Below, piece after piece: positions 1-7,174 of a DNA stretch of 27,074 bases (its first letter is position 1; each line of letters starts with the position of its first letter). The DNA is from Colivicinus sp022776215. Lineage in GTDB: Bacteria > Bacillota_I > Bacilli_A > Erysipelotrichales > Erysipelotrichaceae. Under the pieces are notes generated by a model. That model had not been told where the DNA came from and made no database searches. It saw nothing but the letters and a program-made list of their open reading frames with translations. Position numbers and translations under genes: made by a program. Location of the stretch: positions 1 to 27,074 of the forward strand of contig JALFIR010000004.1 in assembly GCA_022776215.1 (NCBI GenBank), in the 5' to 3' direction.

Positions 1-20
1 CAACTCTTTTGAACATTCAT
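1..20 (-). CDS. 5' end of an unidentified gene running off the left edge
   Basis: On the minus strand an AGGAGG ribosome site (33-28) lies 7 nt before an ATG at 20-18, giving M-N-V-Q-K-S before the edge. Other ATGs lie nearby (27-25 and 16-14), so frame and start are uncertain. Only six codons are visible and no product can be named. Confidence 0.3.
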
Positions 21-64
21 GTATCATCCTCCTAGGCAAAATGATACTTATTAATGTAACAAAA

Positions 65-134
65 AAGCCAATATAATTTTGTAGGTTTTAGTACATTTTT
101 ATATTGTCCTATTTCCTACATTTTTATATTAGCC
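65..134 (-). repeat. Cluster of IS-terminal-like repeats, also a large hairpin
   Basis: TACATTTTTATATT occurs twice as a direct repeat (92-105 and 117-130). The block 115-134 is also an imperfect inverted repeat of 66-85 (AGCCAATATAATTTTGTAGG against GGCTAATATAAAAATGTAGG). Read on the minus strand, GGACAATATAAAAATGTAC resembles the multiple end repeats known at IS21-family termini, but no istA or istB is present. The minus-strand hairpin is followed by a run of T (68-61), so it could also end leftward transcription. The IS21 link is from memory of the motif, not a search. Confidence 0.4.
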
Positions 135-298
135 TTTCCAGCTGGAAACATTATTTCTTTTTTATTCTGTTCTAACCAACTATTGATTAAAAAATGCTAA
201 ATATATGTGGAAAAGAAGTTGAGACTTTGATTTGGCTTAGATAATCTAGTACGGGTTGCATTTTAAAGAAGCTTGTTGATGAATGCAAGCTATTACAA
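135..298. other. Gene-free segment with a 14-bp perfect palindrome
   Basis: TTTCCAGCTGGAAA at 135-148 is a perfect palindrome. I see no open reading frame of note, promoter or RNA gene in the rest. It lies between the IS-end-like repeats and the truncated transposase and is probably mobile-element debris. Confidence 0.4.
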
Positions 299-505
299 TT
301 AGGAGGCAAAATGATAATGACCTGTATCTTCCATTCCTATAAGGATATCCTTTTTAGGTAATCCTTTAAATGAAGAGAGTAGTTCTTCAAATCCAACTTT
401 ATTGTTGTTGAAAAACTTAGGCTTAACGATGGATTCACCAGTCTCTTTGTTGATGATACAAAAAGAGTGCTTGTGTTTCTGGGTGTCGATACCAACTAAA
501 AACAT
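299..505 (-). pseudogene. Truncated IS110-family transposase (N-terminal 68 aa)
   Basis: The reading frame from the ATG at 505-503 gives the start of the DEDD RuvC-like domain of IS110 transposases: V-G-I-D-T-Q-K-H-K-H-S with the first catalytic Asp at residue 7, and G-M-E-D-T-G-H-Y-H with the next acidic residue near 59. An AAAGGATG ribosome site precedes this ATG, so a longer frame beginning at 583 is not the real start. Family members are about 300-450 aa; this one stops at 299 right after the GHYH motif, so the rest of the RuvC domain and the Ser-containing Tnp_20 domain are lost. It cannot be an active transposase. The break coincides with one copy of a 13-bp repeat also found at 34-46. 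Confidence 0.75.
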
Positions 506-690
506 AAAATTACATCCTTTCAAAATAGTATATGTGCGATGCGCTTGTTTGCCACAACACTTAAACCACAAAACCTGGTTCAAAATGCGAATTCAAAGAC
601 TCATCTAACTAATCATTGTTTTGGAATAAGGTGTTGTAAGAGCCTCCATTAAGTAGTCAATGCCACAGGAATTTTTACAAATCCACATTC
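506..690 (-). other. Upstream non-coding part of the IS110 remnant; possible bridge-RNA region
   Basis: About 180 bp with no gene lie upstream of the transposase start on its strand. In IS110-group elements the left-end non-coding region between the tip and the transposase encodes the bridge RNA that pairs with target and donor DNA. Position and length fit, but I cannot fold it or define its tip, so the assignment is inference. Without an intact transposase it would be non-functional unless a related element acts in trans. Confidence 0.3.
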
Positions 691-725
691 ACATATTTCA
701 TATGATACAAGATACAATTACCGTC

Positions 726-803
726 ATCAACCACGGTTAATAGGTTGATAGATAAAGGAGATGTATATTGTTTATGACTGTTTTATGAGTCAATAACAAT
801 ATA
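726..803. repeat. Two tandem hairpins upstream of the thrS promoter
   Basis: The first is ATCAACC (726-732) against GGTTGAT (743-749), a 7-bp stem with a 10-nt loop. The second has 16-nt arms, TATATTGTTTATGACT (764-779) and AGTCAATAACAATATA (788-803), pairing at 14 of 16 positions around an 8-nt loop. No U-tract follows on either strand, so neither is an obvious terminator. They may belong to the end of the mobile element to the left or be an operator or small element; I do not recognise them. Confidence 0.5.
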
Positions 804-853
804 CCAGCTAGTTGAAATATAAAGTATGTGCTTAGAAAGTAGTTAAAACGAGG

Positions 854-882
854 TTGAAAACTATATTACTAAAGTTTATAAT
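854..882 (+). promoter_or_regulatory. Sigma-A type promoter of thrS
   Basis: TTGAAA (854-859), a 17-bp spacer and a perfect TATAAT (877-882). The predicted start near 889 coincides with the first bases of the T-box leader. Confidence 0.8.
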
Positions 883-884
883 TA

Positions 885-1079
885 CGAAGTACGAAGATTA
901 AGACACGATCTTATTATTGATGATATAGAGAGGCCATGGGCGGTGAAAATGGTCCTAGATAATATGATTACTACTTATGAGTTCCACTAATACTGGACGT
1001 TACTCGCGTTAAGAGATTAAGTTAGAAAATAAGGTGGTACCGCGTTTATTTACGCCCTTGTATCACCTTTTTTATTTTA
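885..1079 (+). promoter_or_regulatory. T-box leader sensing tRNA-Thr (specifier ACT)
   Basis: The hallmark T-box AAGGTGGTACCGCG is at 1031-1044. It forms either the antiterminator or, with GTATCACCTT (1060-1069) and the following T-run, the terminator. Upstream are the conserved AGAGAG...GGTGAAAA distal part of stem I (928-948) and a specifier loop with ACT, a Thr codon, at 986-988; AGTA (888-891) can pair with TACT (991-994) at the base of stem I. CGTTACTCGCGTTAAG (998-1013) fits stem III. Uncharged tRNA-Thr should bind and allow read-through into thrS and the lipoprotein gene. Confidence 0.9.
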
Positions 1080-1089
1080 GGAGGTTACA

Positions 1090-2847
1090 ATGATTAACAT
1101 TAAGGAAAACGAACACTTAAATACTTTGAACCACTCTTGTGCTCACTTACTAGCTCAAGCGGTGTCTCATTTATATCCAAATGCTAAATTTTGGGTAGGT
1201 CCTGTAATTGAAGAGGGCTTCTATTATGATATCGATTTAGGAGATGATGTTATTAAGACTGAAGATCTTGAAAAGATTGAAAAGGAAATGAAGAAGATTG
1301 CCAAGGATGGTAAGCGTATTGTAAGACATGAAATTTCTAAGGAAGAAGCTTTAGAAATGTTCAAGGATGATCCATATAAGATTGATTTAATCAATAGAAT
1401 GGATGAAAATGAAACAACTATTTCATGTTATACACAAGGTGATTTTACAGATTTATGTAGAGGACCTCATGTTGATACAGTTAAGGAATTAAAGAATTTT
1501 AAACTAATTAAACATTCTGGAGCTTATTGGAAAAATGACGCTAAGAATAAGATGCTTCAAAGAATCTATGGTGTATGCTTCGACAATAAGGAAGACTTAG
1601 AAGCTTACTTAAAGGAATTAGAAGAGGCTAAGGAAAGAGATCATCGTAAGATTGGTAAGGATTTAGAAATCTTTATGACTTCACCTTTAGTTGGTGCTGG
1701 TATGCCATTATGGTTACCAAATGGTTCTATTGTACGTAAACAACTTGAAAACTATATCTACAAGAAGGAACAAGCGCTTGGCTATGACCATGTATATACT
1801 CCATGTGTTGGTACTAAGCAATTATATGTAACAAGTGGCCACTGGGATCACTATCAAAAGAATATGTTCCCACTAATGAAGGTTGATGATGAAGAATTCG
1901 TATTAAGACCAATGAACTGTCCTCACCACATGTTAGTTTATAAGAACAAGTTACATTCATATCGTGATCTTCCAGTTAGAATTGGTGAATTTGCCACTGA
2001 CTTTAGATATGAAGCATCAGGTGCTGTTAAGGGTCTTGAAAGAGTTAGATGTATGTGTCAAAATGATGCTCACTTATTCGTAACTCCTGAACAAATCGGT
2101 GAAGAATTCAAGAGAGTAGTAGCTTTAATTCTTGATGTTTATAAAGACTTCGGTATTAAAGACTATAAGTTTAGATTATCTTTAAGAGATAAGGAAGATA
2201 AAGAAAAGTACTTTGATGATGATGAAATGTGGGATAATGCAGAGAATAAGCTAAGAGAAGTATTAAATGAATTAGGTGTTGAATACTTTGAGGCTAAGGG
2301 CGAAGCTGCTTTCTATGGCCCTAAGTTAGACGTAGAAGTTAAACCAGCTGTTGGTCCTGAAGTTACACTATCAACTTGTCAATTAGACTTCTTATTGCCT
2401 CGTAGATTTGAACTTAACTATATTGATTCAAATGGTGAAAAACAAGTTCCAGTAGTAATTCATAGAGCAATCTTTGGCACTTTTGATAGATTTACTGCCT
2501 TCATTATTGAAGAAACAAAGGGTGCGTTCCCATTGTGGTTGGCTCCAAGTCAAATCGTAATTGTTCCAGTAAATAGTGAAATCCATGCTGACTATGCATA
2601 TAAGGTAAAGGAAGCATTAGCTAGTGAAGGATTTAGAGTGGAAGTAGATGCTCGTAATGAAAAACTAGGTTATAGAATTAGAGAAGCACAACTTAAGAAG
2701 ATTCCAGTAGAAATCGTTGTAGGTGATGGTGAAATCGCTGAAGGTAGTGTTAATATTAGAAGATTTGGTGTTCAAGGTAATACTTCAATGAAACTTGCAG
2801 ACGCTATCACTTTATTCAAAGACGAAGTTAAAAAGTTTACATGTTAA
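1090..2847 (+). CDS. thrS: Threonine--tRNA ligase lacking the TGS domain
   Basis: Charges tRNA-Thr with threonine in the cytoplasm. The protein has 585 aa against about 640 in Bacillus or E. coli. The N-terminal TGS domain is absent and the editing domain begins almost at once: H-S-C-A-H at 15-19 and C-R-G-P-H-V around 123-128. The class II catalytic core follows, with motif 2 in F-R-Y-E-A-S-G near 305-311 and the zinc ligands C277 (MNCPHH), H328 (NDAHLF) and H458 (VIHRA). The anticodon-binding domain occupies the last 100 residues. The start is fixed by AGGAGG 6 nt upstream, directly after the T-box terminator, so a missing upstream TGS exon is not an annotation error. Mycoplasma ThrRS enzymes also lack TGS, which fits the lineage. 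It is followed, with a 7-nt overlap, by a lipoprotein gene. Confidence 0.97.
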   Translation: MINIKENEHLNTLNHSCAHLLAQAVSHLYPNAKFWVGPVIEEGFYYDIDLGDDVIKTEDLEKIEKEMKKIAKDGKRIVRHEISKEEALEMFKDDPYKIDLINRMDENETTISCYTQGDFTDLCRGPHVDTVKELKNFKLIKHSGAYWKNDAKNKMLQRIYGVCFDNKEDLEAYLKELEEAKERDHRKIGKDLEIFMTSPLVGAGMPLWLPNGSIVRKQLENYIYKKEQALGYDHVYTPCVGTKQLYVTSGHWDHYQKNMFPLMKVDDEEFVLRPMNCPHHMLVYKNKLHSYRDLPVRIGEFATDFRYEASGAVKGLERVRCMCQNDAHLFVTPEQIGEEFKRVVALILDVYKDFGIKDYKFRLSLRDKEDKEKYFDDDEMWDNAENKLREVLNELGVEYFEAKGEAAFYGPKLDVEVKPAVGPEVTLSTCQLDFLLPRRFELNYIDSNGEKQVPVVIHRAIFGTFDRFTAFIIEETKGAFPLWLAPSQIVIVPVNSEIHADYAYKVKEALASEGFRVEVDARNEKLGYRIREAQLKKIPVEIVVGDGEIAEGSVNIRRFGVQGNTSMKLADAITLFKDEVKKFTC

Positions 2848-3737
2848 AGAAAGTAACATTAGTACTACTTCTATTACTTCTATGTGCTTGTAGACCAAGC
2901 GTTGTAGAAAATAGCAACGGTGATAATTTTAATATCTTATCTGTTGATCAATCAGCTTCATTATCGTTATTGTGTTTTAAAGAAGATGAACACAATATTG
3001 AGATTACTAGTGATGTGAATACATTAAGTGAAGCCTTTGATAAGGATGATAAAGATATTATAATTGCACCTGTTAATATAGGAGTTAAGAAGTGCCTTGA
3101 GAATGATAATTATAAATTATTAGCTATCTTAGCTCATTCTCATTACTATATTTGTTCTACTGATGAAGCTTTTAATAAAGGTGATGTAGGAGTTTATGGC
3201 GAAAAAACGGTTCTAGGTGGTGTTTTAAATGCTCTGAGTGCTAATCTTTCTAAATATAACTTTATCTATTATGATAGTGTTCAAGCCTTAAAAGATGACT
3301 TGAACAATGGTGTAATCAATTCAGCTGTTTTAAGCGAAATTGATTATAATGATTTCAATAATTATCAAGATTTAAAATTTTATAAGATTGAAGAAATCGA
3401 TAATGTCTATCAAAAAGAATATAGTTATAGTGATTTTCCTACCTATGGTCTATTTGTAAGAGATGATGTTCTTAAAAATAGACAAAATGATTTATCTAAT
3501 TTTATTAGAATTGTTAGAACTAGTATTAATTCTTATAAGAATGATAAGACAACATTTAATAAAGTTTTAGAGAATGCTGATTTGGAAAGACTAGGTTTCA
3601 ATAATCCAAGCCTTATCTCTGAAAGTTATAATTATTGTGGTATCTGCTTCGAATATGCCATCGATGAATATGAAAGTCTAAAGTCTTTATTATCTTGTAT
3701 GGATATCGAATTATCTGAAAGGGTAATCGTTCAATAA
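2841..3737 (+). CDS. Lipoprotein, probable substrate-binding protein of the NMT1/SsuA-like fold
   Basis: A 298-aa protein with a basic N-terminus, a leucine-rich signal (residues 5-14) and a lipobox L-C-A-C, so it is predicted to be lipid-anchored at C17 on the outer face of the membrane. The layout resembles ABC-transporter solute-binding proteins of the NMT1/ssuA type: a hydrophobic D-I-I-I-A-P-V-N-I-G stretch near 71-80, a repeated two-lobe pattern, and a helical C-terminus. No permease or ATPase gene lies nearby, and I cannot name the ligand. The ATG overlaps the end of thrS by 7 nt, so the two are co-transcribed and probably translationally coupled, which puts this gene under the Thr T-box. 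A strong terminator follows. The family call is by general resemblance. Confidence 0.6.
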   Translation: MLKKVTLVLLLLLLCACRPSVVENSNGDNFNILSVDQSASLSLLCFKEDEHNIEITSDVNTLSEAFDKDDKDIIIAPVNIGVKKCLENDNYKLLAILAHSHYYICSTDEAFNKGDVGVYGEKTVLGGVLNALSANLSKYNFIYYDSVQALKDDLNNGVINSAVLSEIDYNDFNNYQDLKFYKIEEIDNVYQKEYSYSDFPTYGLFVRDDVLKNRQNDLSNFIRIVRTSINSYKNDKTTFNKVLENADLERLGFNNPSLISESYNYCGICFEYAIDEYESLKSLLSCMDIELSERVIVQ

Positions 3738-3743
3738 GTAAAT

Positions 3744-3772
3744 AAGCCGACAAATTTAATAAGTCGGCTTTT
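3744..3772 (+). terminator. Rho-independent terminator of thrS-lipoprotein operon
   Basis: AAGCCGAC (3744-3751) pairs perfectly with GTCGGCTT (3763-3770) around an 11-nt loop, followed by TT. Confidence 0.85.
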
Positions 3773-3798
3773 ATAAACTCTATTGATATTTATATTTA

Positions 3799-3819
3799 AA
3801 GGATGGTTTAACCATCCTT
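3799..3819 (-). terminator. Hairpin after proS, probable terminator
   Basis: AAGGATGG (3799-3806) pairs with CCATCCTT (3812-3819) just past the proS stop. On the minus strand the following tract is T/A mixed rather than a pure T-run, so it is a weaker candidate. Confidence 0.5.
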
Positions 3820-3824
3820 GTAGC

Positions 3825-5507
3825 TTATTTGTTTACTTCGGTTCTTAAGAATTCAATTGCTTCATCAATTGTAAGTTCTTGAACATCATCACAACCACGC
3901 TTCTTTAATTCAACGATACCTTCACCAATTCGCTTACCAACAGTAATACGATAAGGGATACCAATTAGTTCAGAGTCATTGAACTTGATACCAGGTCTTT
4001 CGTTTCTATCATCTAGAATTGTTTCAACACCAGCTGCATTTAACTTATCATATAGTTCATTACCCTTAGCAACCTGTGTTTCATCTTTCATCGACATGAT
4101 AAGAACGATACAGTGATATGGAGCAATATTTAATGGCCATACAATACCTTTTTCATCATTGTTTTGTTCAACAACAGCAGCAATTGTTCTGCCAACACCA
4201 ATACCATAAGAACCCATCCAAACATCTTCTTGTTTGTTGTCCTTGTTTAAGTAAGATAGGTCAAGAGCCTTTGAATACTTAGTACCAAGTTTGAATGTAT
4301 TACCAACTTCAATACCCTTAGTCATCTTAAGTGGTTTGCCACACACTGGACAAATATCTCCTTCCATTACATTAGAGATATCCGCAACCATATCAGCCTT
4401 AATATCACCAGGATTAGCATTCATCAAGTGATATCCTTCTTTATTAGCACCACATACAAAGTTATGCATATTCATAACTTCATTATCAACAATCATCTTA
4501 GCATTTAAGCCAATTGGACCTGTAAAACCAGGTACTGCATTAGAGGTTGCGATTAGGGCATCGTCCGCAAAGTTAACTTCACTACAGCCTAATAATTTGC
4601 AGACCTTAGTTTCATTTAATTCACGATCACCTCTAATGAATAGAACAACTAGTTCATCATTGATATTCATAAGTAGTGCTTTAACTGATTTTTTAGGATC
4701 AACATTTAAGAAAGTACATACTTCTTCAATTGACTTACAATTAGGTGTAGCTACTTCAGTTAACTCAAGTGGTGCTTCGAGAGATTCTTTAGTAACAAGT
4801 TGAGCTACTTCTTCATTACTAGAATAGCCACAATCACAATAGATAACACTATCTTCACCAACTGGTGTAATAGCTTGGAACTCTTCTGACAACAAACCAC
4901 CCATGATACCTGTATCAGCTTTTACGATACGATAATCAAGACCAATTTCATCAAATATTGCCTTATAAGCATCAAACATCTTCTTATAAGCAACATCTAA
5001 GCCTTGTTCATCTATGTCGAAAGAATAAGCATCTTTCATCACAAATTCTTTAACTCTAATTAGACCAAAACGAGCTCTAGGTTCATCACGGAACTTAGTT
5101 TGAATCTGATATAGGCTAAATGGCATGTCCTTATATGATCTAATCATTGACTTACTTGCAAAGGCAAATAATTCTTCATGAGTTGGACCTAGTACCATGT
5201 CCTTACCAGTACGATCTTTTAGCTTGAAGATAGAAGGACCAAACCCTTGTAGTCTTCCTGAATTTTCATAGTATTCACTGGCAATTAACGCTGGCATCTT
5301 AACTTCTTGGCTACCAGCATTGTTCATATGCTTTCTAATGATTTTTTCTACTTTATCTTGTACTCTTAATCCTAAAGGAAGCATCATATAAATTCCGGCA
5401 GATGTTTTCTTGATATAACCGGCTTTTACAAGTAGATTTCCACTTTTTGAGTCTTCATCTCTTGCGTCTTCTCTTAATGTAAAAAAATAAGAATCTTTTA
5501 ATTTCAT
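3825..5507 (-). CDS. proS: Proline--tRNA ligase, bacterial type with editing insertion
   Basis: A 560-aa class II synthetase that charges tRNA-Pro and clears misacylated Ala-tRNA-Pro. Motif 2 is in F-R-D-E-P-R-A-R-F-G-L-I-R (139-151) and motif 3 in G-S-Y-G-I-G-V-G-R (432-440). The editing insertion (INS) lies between them, about residues 230-390. It is flanked by Cys pairs C224/C226 and C386/C389 that look like a split zinc ribbon. The anticodon-binding domain is C-terminal. The start is the ATG at 5507-5505, which has GGAG 8 nt upstream; a frame extending to 5540 has no ribosome site and adds residues foreign to the family. Unlike thrS, trpS and alaS it has no T-box. It is transcribed alone, divergently from guaB. 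Confidence 0.97.
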   Translation of the reverse strand: MKLKDSYFFTLREDARDEDSKSGNLLVKAGYIKKTSAGIYMMLPLGLRVQDKVEKIIRKHMNNAGSQEVKMPALIASEYYENSGRLQGFGPSIFKLKDRTGKDMVLGPTHEELFAFASKSMIRSYKDMPFSLYQIQTKFRDEPRARFGLIRVKEFVMKDAYSFDIDEQGLDVAYKKMFDAYKAIFDEIGLDYRIVKADTGIMGGLLSEEFQAITPVGEDSVIYCDCGYSSNEEVAQLVTKESLEAPLELTEVATPNCKSIEEVCTFLNVDPKKSVKALLMNINDELVVLFIRGDRELNETKVCKLLGCSEVNFADDALIATSNAVPGFTGPIGLNAKMIVDNEVMNMHNFVCGANKEGYHLMNANPGDIKADMVADISNVMEGDICPVCGKPLKMTKGIEVGNTFKLGTKYSKALDLSYLNKDNKQEDVWMGSYGIGVGRTIAAVVEQNNDEKGIVWPLNIAPYHCIVLIMSMKDETQVAKGNELYDKLNAAGVETILDDRNERPGIKFNDSELIGIPYRITVGKRIGEGIVELKKRGCDDVQELTIDEAIEFLRTEVNK

Positions 5508-5558
5508 GACGTAAACTCCTAACTTTAACAATTTTATCATAGTTAGCCTCTAAAAATG

Positions 5559-5567
5559 TGGTATATT
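5559..5567 (+). promoter_or_regulatory. Extended -10 promoter of guaB
   Basis: TGGTATATT has the TGN extension and TATATT. No good -35 lies 17 bp upstream. The start would fall near 5574, leaving a short leader with AAAGGGG before the guaB ATG. Confidence 0.5.
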
Positions 5568-5589
5568 AGATAAAAATAAAGGGGCAGGT

Positions 5590-7101
5590 ATGGCAAAATT
5601 TTTTAAAGAAGAATCTAGAACATTTAACGAATACTTACTAGTACCAGGTTTATCTACAAGAGAAAACACTCCTAGTAATGTTGATCTTACAACACCTTTA
5701 GTTAGGTTTAAAAAAGGTGAAGAAAGTACAATCAAGCTAAAACTTCCAATGATAAGCGCAATCATGCAGTCGGTATCAAATGATACTATGGCTATTGCTT
5801 TGGCAAAAGAGGGTGGTGTCAGCTTCATTTATGGTTCTCAAACTATTGAGCAACAAGCTGAAATGGTTAGAAAAGTAAAGACTCATAAGGCTGGTTTTGT
5901 AATTTCTGACTCAAATGTTAAGCCTGAAAATACTATCGCTGAACTATTAGAAGTAATTGAAAGAACAGGACATTCTACTGTGGCAGTTACTGATGATGGT
6001 AAGAATCATGGTATTTTAAAAGGTATTATCACATCTAGAGACTATCGTTTAGGCAGAGTCTCATTAGATGATAAGGTAGAAAAATACATGACACCAATTG
6101 AAAAGTTGGTATGTGGTCATGTTTCACTTACATTAAGTGAATGCAACGATTTAATTTGGGATAACAAGTTAAATAGTTTACCTATCTTAGATGATGAAAA
6201 GCGTTTAGTTTACTTAGTATTTAGAAAAGACTATGAAGCCCATAAGGAACATCCAAATGAACTATTAGATGAACACAAGAGATTTATTGTTGGTGCTGGT
6301 ATCAACACAAGAGACTATGAAACAAGAGTTCCTGCACTAGTTGAAGCAGGTGTTGACGTATTATGCATTGACTCATCTGAAGGTTTTACTGAATACCAAA
6401 AGGATACAATTGCTTGGATTCATGAAAAGTATGATGGTAGAGTTAAAGTCGGTGCTGGTAATATTGTTGATGAAGATGGTTTCCGTTTCTTAGCTGATGC
6501 AGGTGCTGACTTCATTAAGATTGGTATCGGCGGTGGTTCTATTTGTATCACAAGAGAAACAAAGGGTATCGGTAGAGGTCAAGCTACAGCTGTTATTGAG
6601 GTTGCTAAGGCAAGAGATGCATACTTTGAAGAAACTGGTATTTATGTGCCAATATGTTCAGATGGTGGTATCGTTTATGACCATCATATTTCTTTAGCTC
6701 TTGCGATGGGCGCTGACTTTGTAATGTTAGGCAGATACTTCTCTCGTTTTGAAGAATCTCCAACTAATAAGATTATGTTAAATGGTTCTTACTATAAGGA
6801 ATACTGGGGTGAAGGATCAAATCGTGCTAGAAACTGGCAAAGATATGATGTTGGTCAAAAGTCTGGCATGTCTTTTGAAGAAGGTGTTGACTCTTATGTG
6901 CCTTATGCGGGTTATTTAAGAGATAATGTTAGGGTTACTACTGCTAAGATTAAGTCAACTATGTCTAACTGTGGTGCTAATAACTTAACTGAATTTAGAG
7001 ATAAGGCTCGCTTAACTCTTGTATCAAGCACTTCTATTGTTGAGGGTGGTGCTCATGACGTTGTGGTTAAGAAGAATTCTAATGGTCAAGGTAACTTCTA
7101 A
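5590..7101 (+). CDS. guaB: IMP dehydrogenase, Tritrichomonas-like type
   Basis: Oxidises IMP to XMP with NAD+, the committed step of guanine nucleotide synthesis. The TIM-barrel core is split by two CBS domains (about 100-220). Catalytic residues are C319 in G-G-G-S-I-C-I-T-R-E, the R418-Y419 dyad in W-Q-R-Y-D, IMP/NAD-contacting D261 and D358, and E485-G486-G487 of the K+ site. The C319 loop is not the common bacterial GPGSICTTR form but GGGSICITRE followed by KGIGRGQATA, as I recall from the protozoan Tritrichomonas foetus enzyme. Length (503 aa) and residue numbers also match that enzyme without gaps. The ATG has AAAGGGG just upstream. It stands alone, without guaA, between its promoter and a terminator. 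Confidence 0.95.
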   Translation: MAKFFKEESRTFNEYLLVPGLSTRENTPSNVDLTTPLVRFKKGEESTIKLKLPMISAIMQSVSNDTMAIALAKEGGVSFIYGSQTIEQQAEMVRKVKTHKAGFVISDSNVKPENTIAELLEVIERTGHSTVAVTDDGKNHGILKGIITSRDYRLGRVSLDDKVEKYMTPIEKLVCGHVSLTLSECNDLIWDNKLNSLPILDDEKRLVYLVFRKDYEAHKEHPNELLDEHKRFIVGAGINTRDYETRVPALVEAGVDVLCIDSSEGFTEYQKDTIAWIHEKYDGRVKVGAGNIVDEDGFRFLADAGADFIKIGIGGGSICITRETKGIGRGQATAVIEVAKARDAYFEETGIYVPICSDGGIVYDHHISLALAMGADFVMLGRYFSRFEESPTNKIMLNGSYYKEYWGEGSNRARNWQRYDVGQKSGMSFEEGVDSYVPYAGYLRDNVRVTTAKIKSTMSNCGANNLTEFRDKARLTLVSSTSIVEGGAHDVVVKKNSNGQGNF

Positions 7102-7117
7102 GAATAAATAAGATGTT

Positions 7118-7152
7118 AAAGTTGTATGTATTTTAATATGTACAACTTTTTT
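7118..7152 (+). terminator. Rho-independent terminator of guaB
   Basis: AAAGTTGTA (7118-7126) pairs with TACAACTTT (7141-7149), followed by more T residues. Confidence 0.8.
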
Positions 7153-7174
7153 AATTAAAGATAGAGTAAAGATT

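Larger units (their letters stand above)
34..316. repeat. 13-bp direct repeat pair flanking a 257-bp segment
   Basis: AGGCAAAATGATA occurs at 34-46 and again at 304-316. The second copy lies inside the truncated IS110-type transposase, where it encodes the Y-H-F-A residues at its break point. The pair brackets the segment 47-303, which carries the IS-end-like repeats. It may mark an insertion or recombination scar; chance cannot be excluded for 13 bp in AT-rich DNA. Confidence 0.45.

Noticed and set aside
402..608. 68-codon frame on the plus strand
   Set aside because: Antisense shadow of the IS110 transposase remnant and its upstream region, with no ribosome site.
5508..5540. Longer proS starting at 5540
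   Set aside because: No ribosome site; the ATG at 5507 has GGAG at good spacing and begins with the family sequence.
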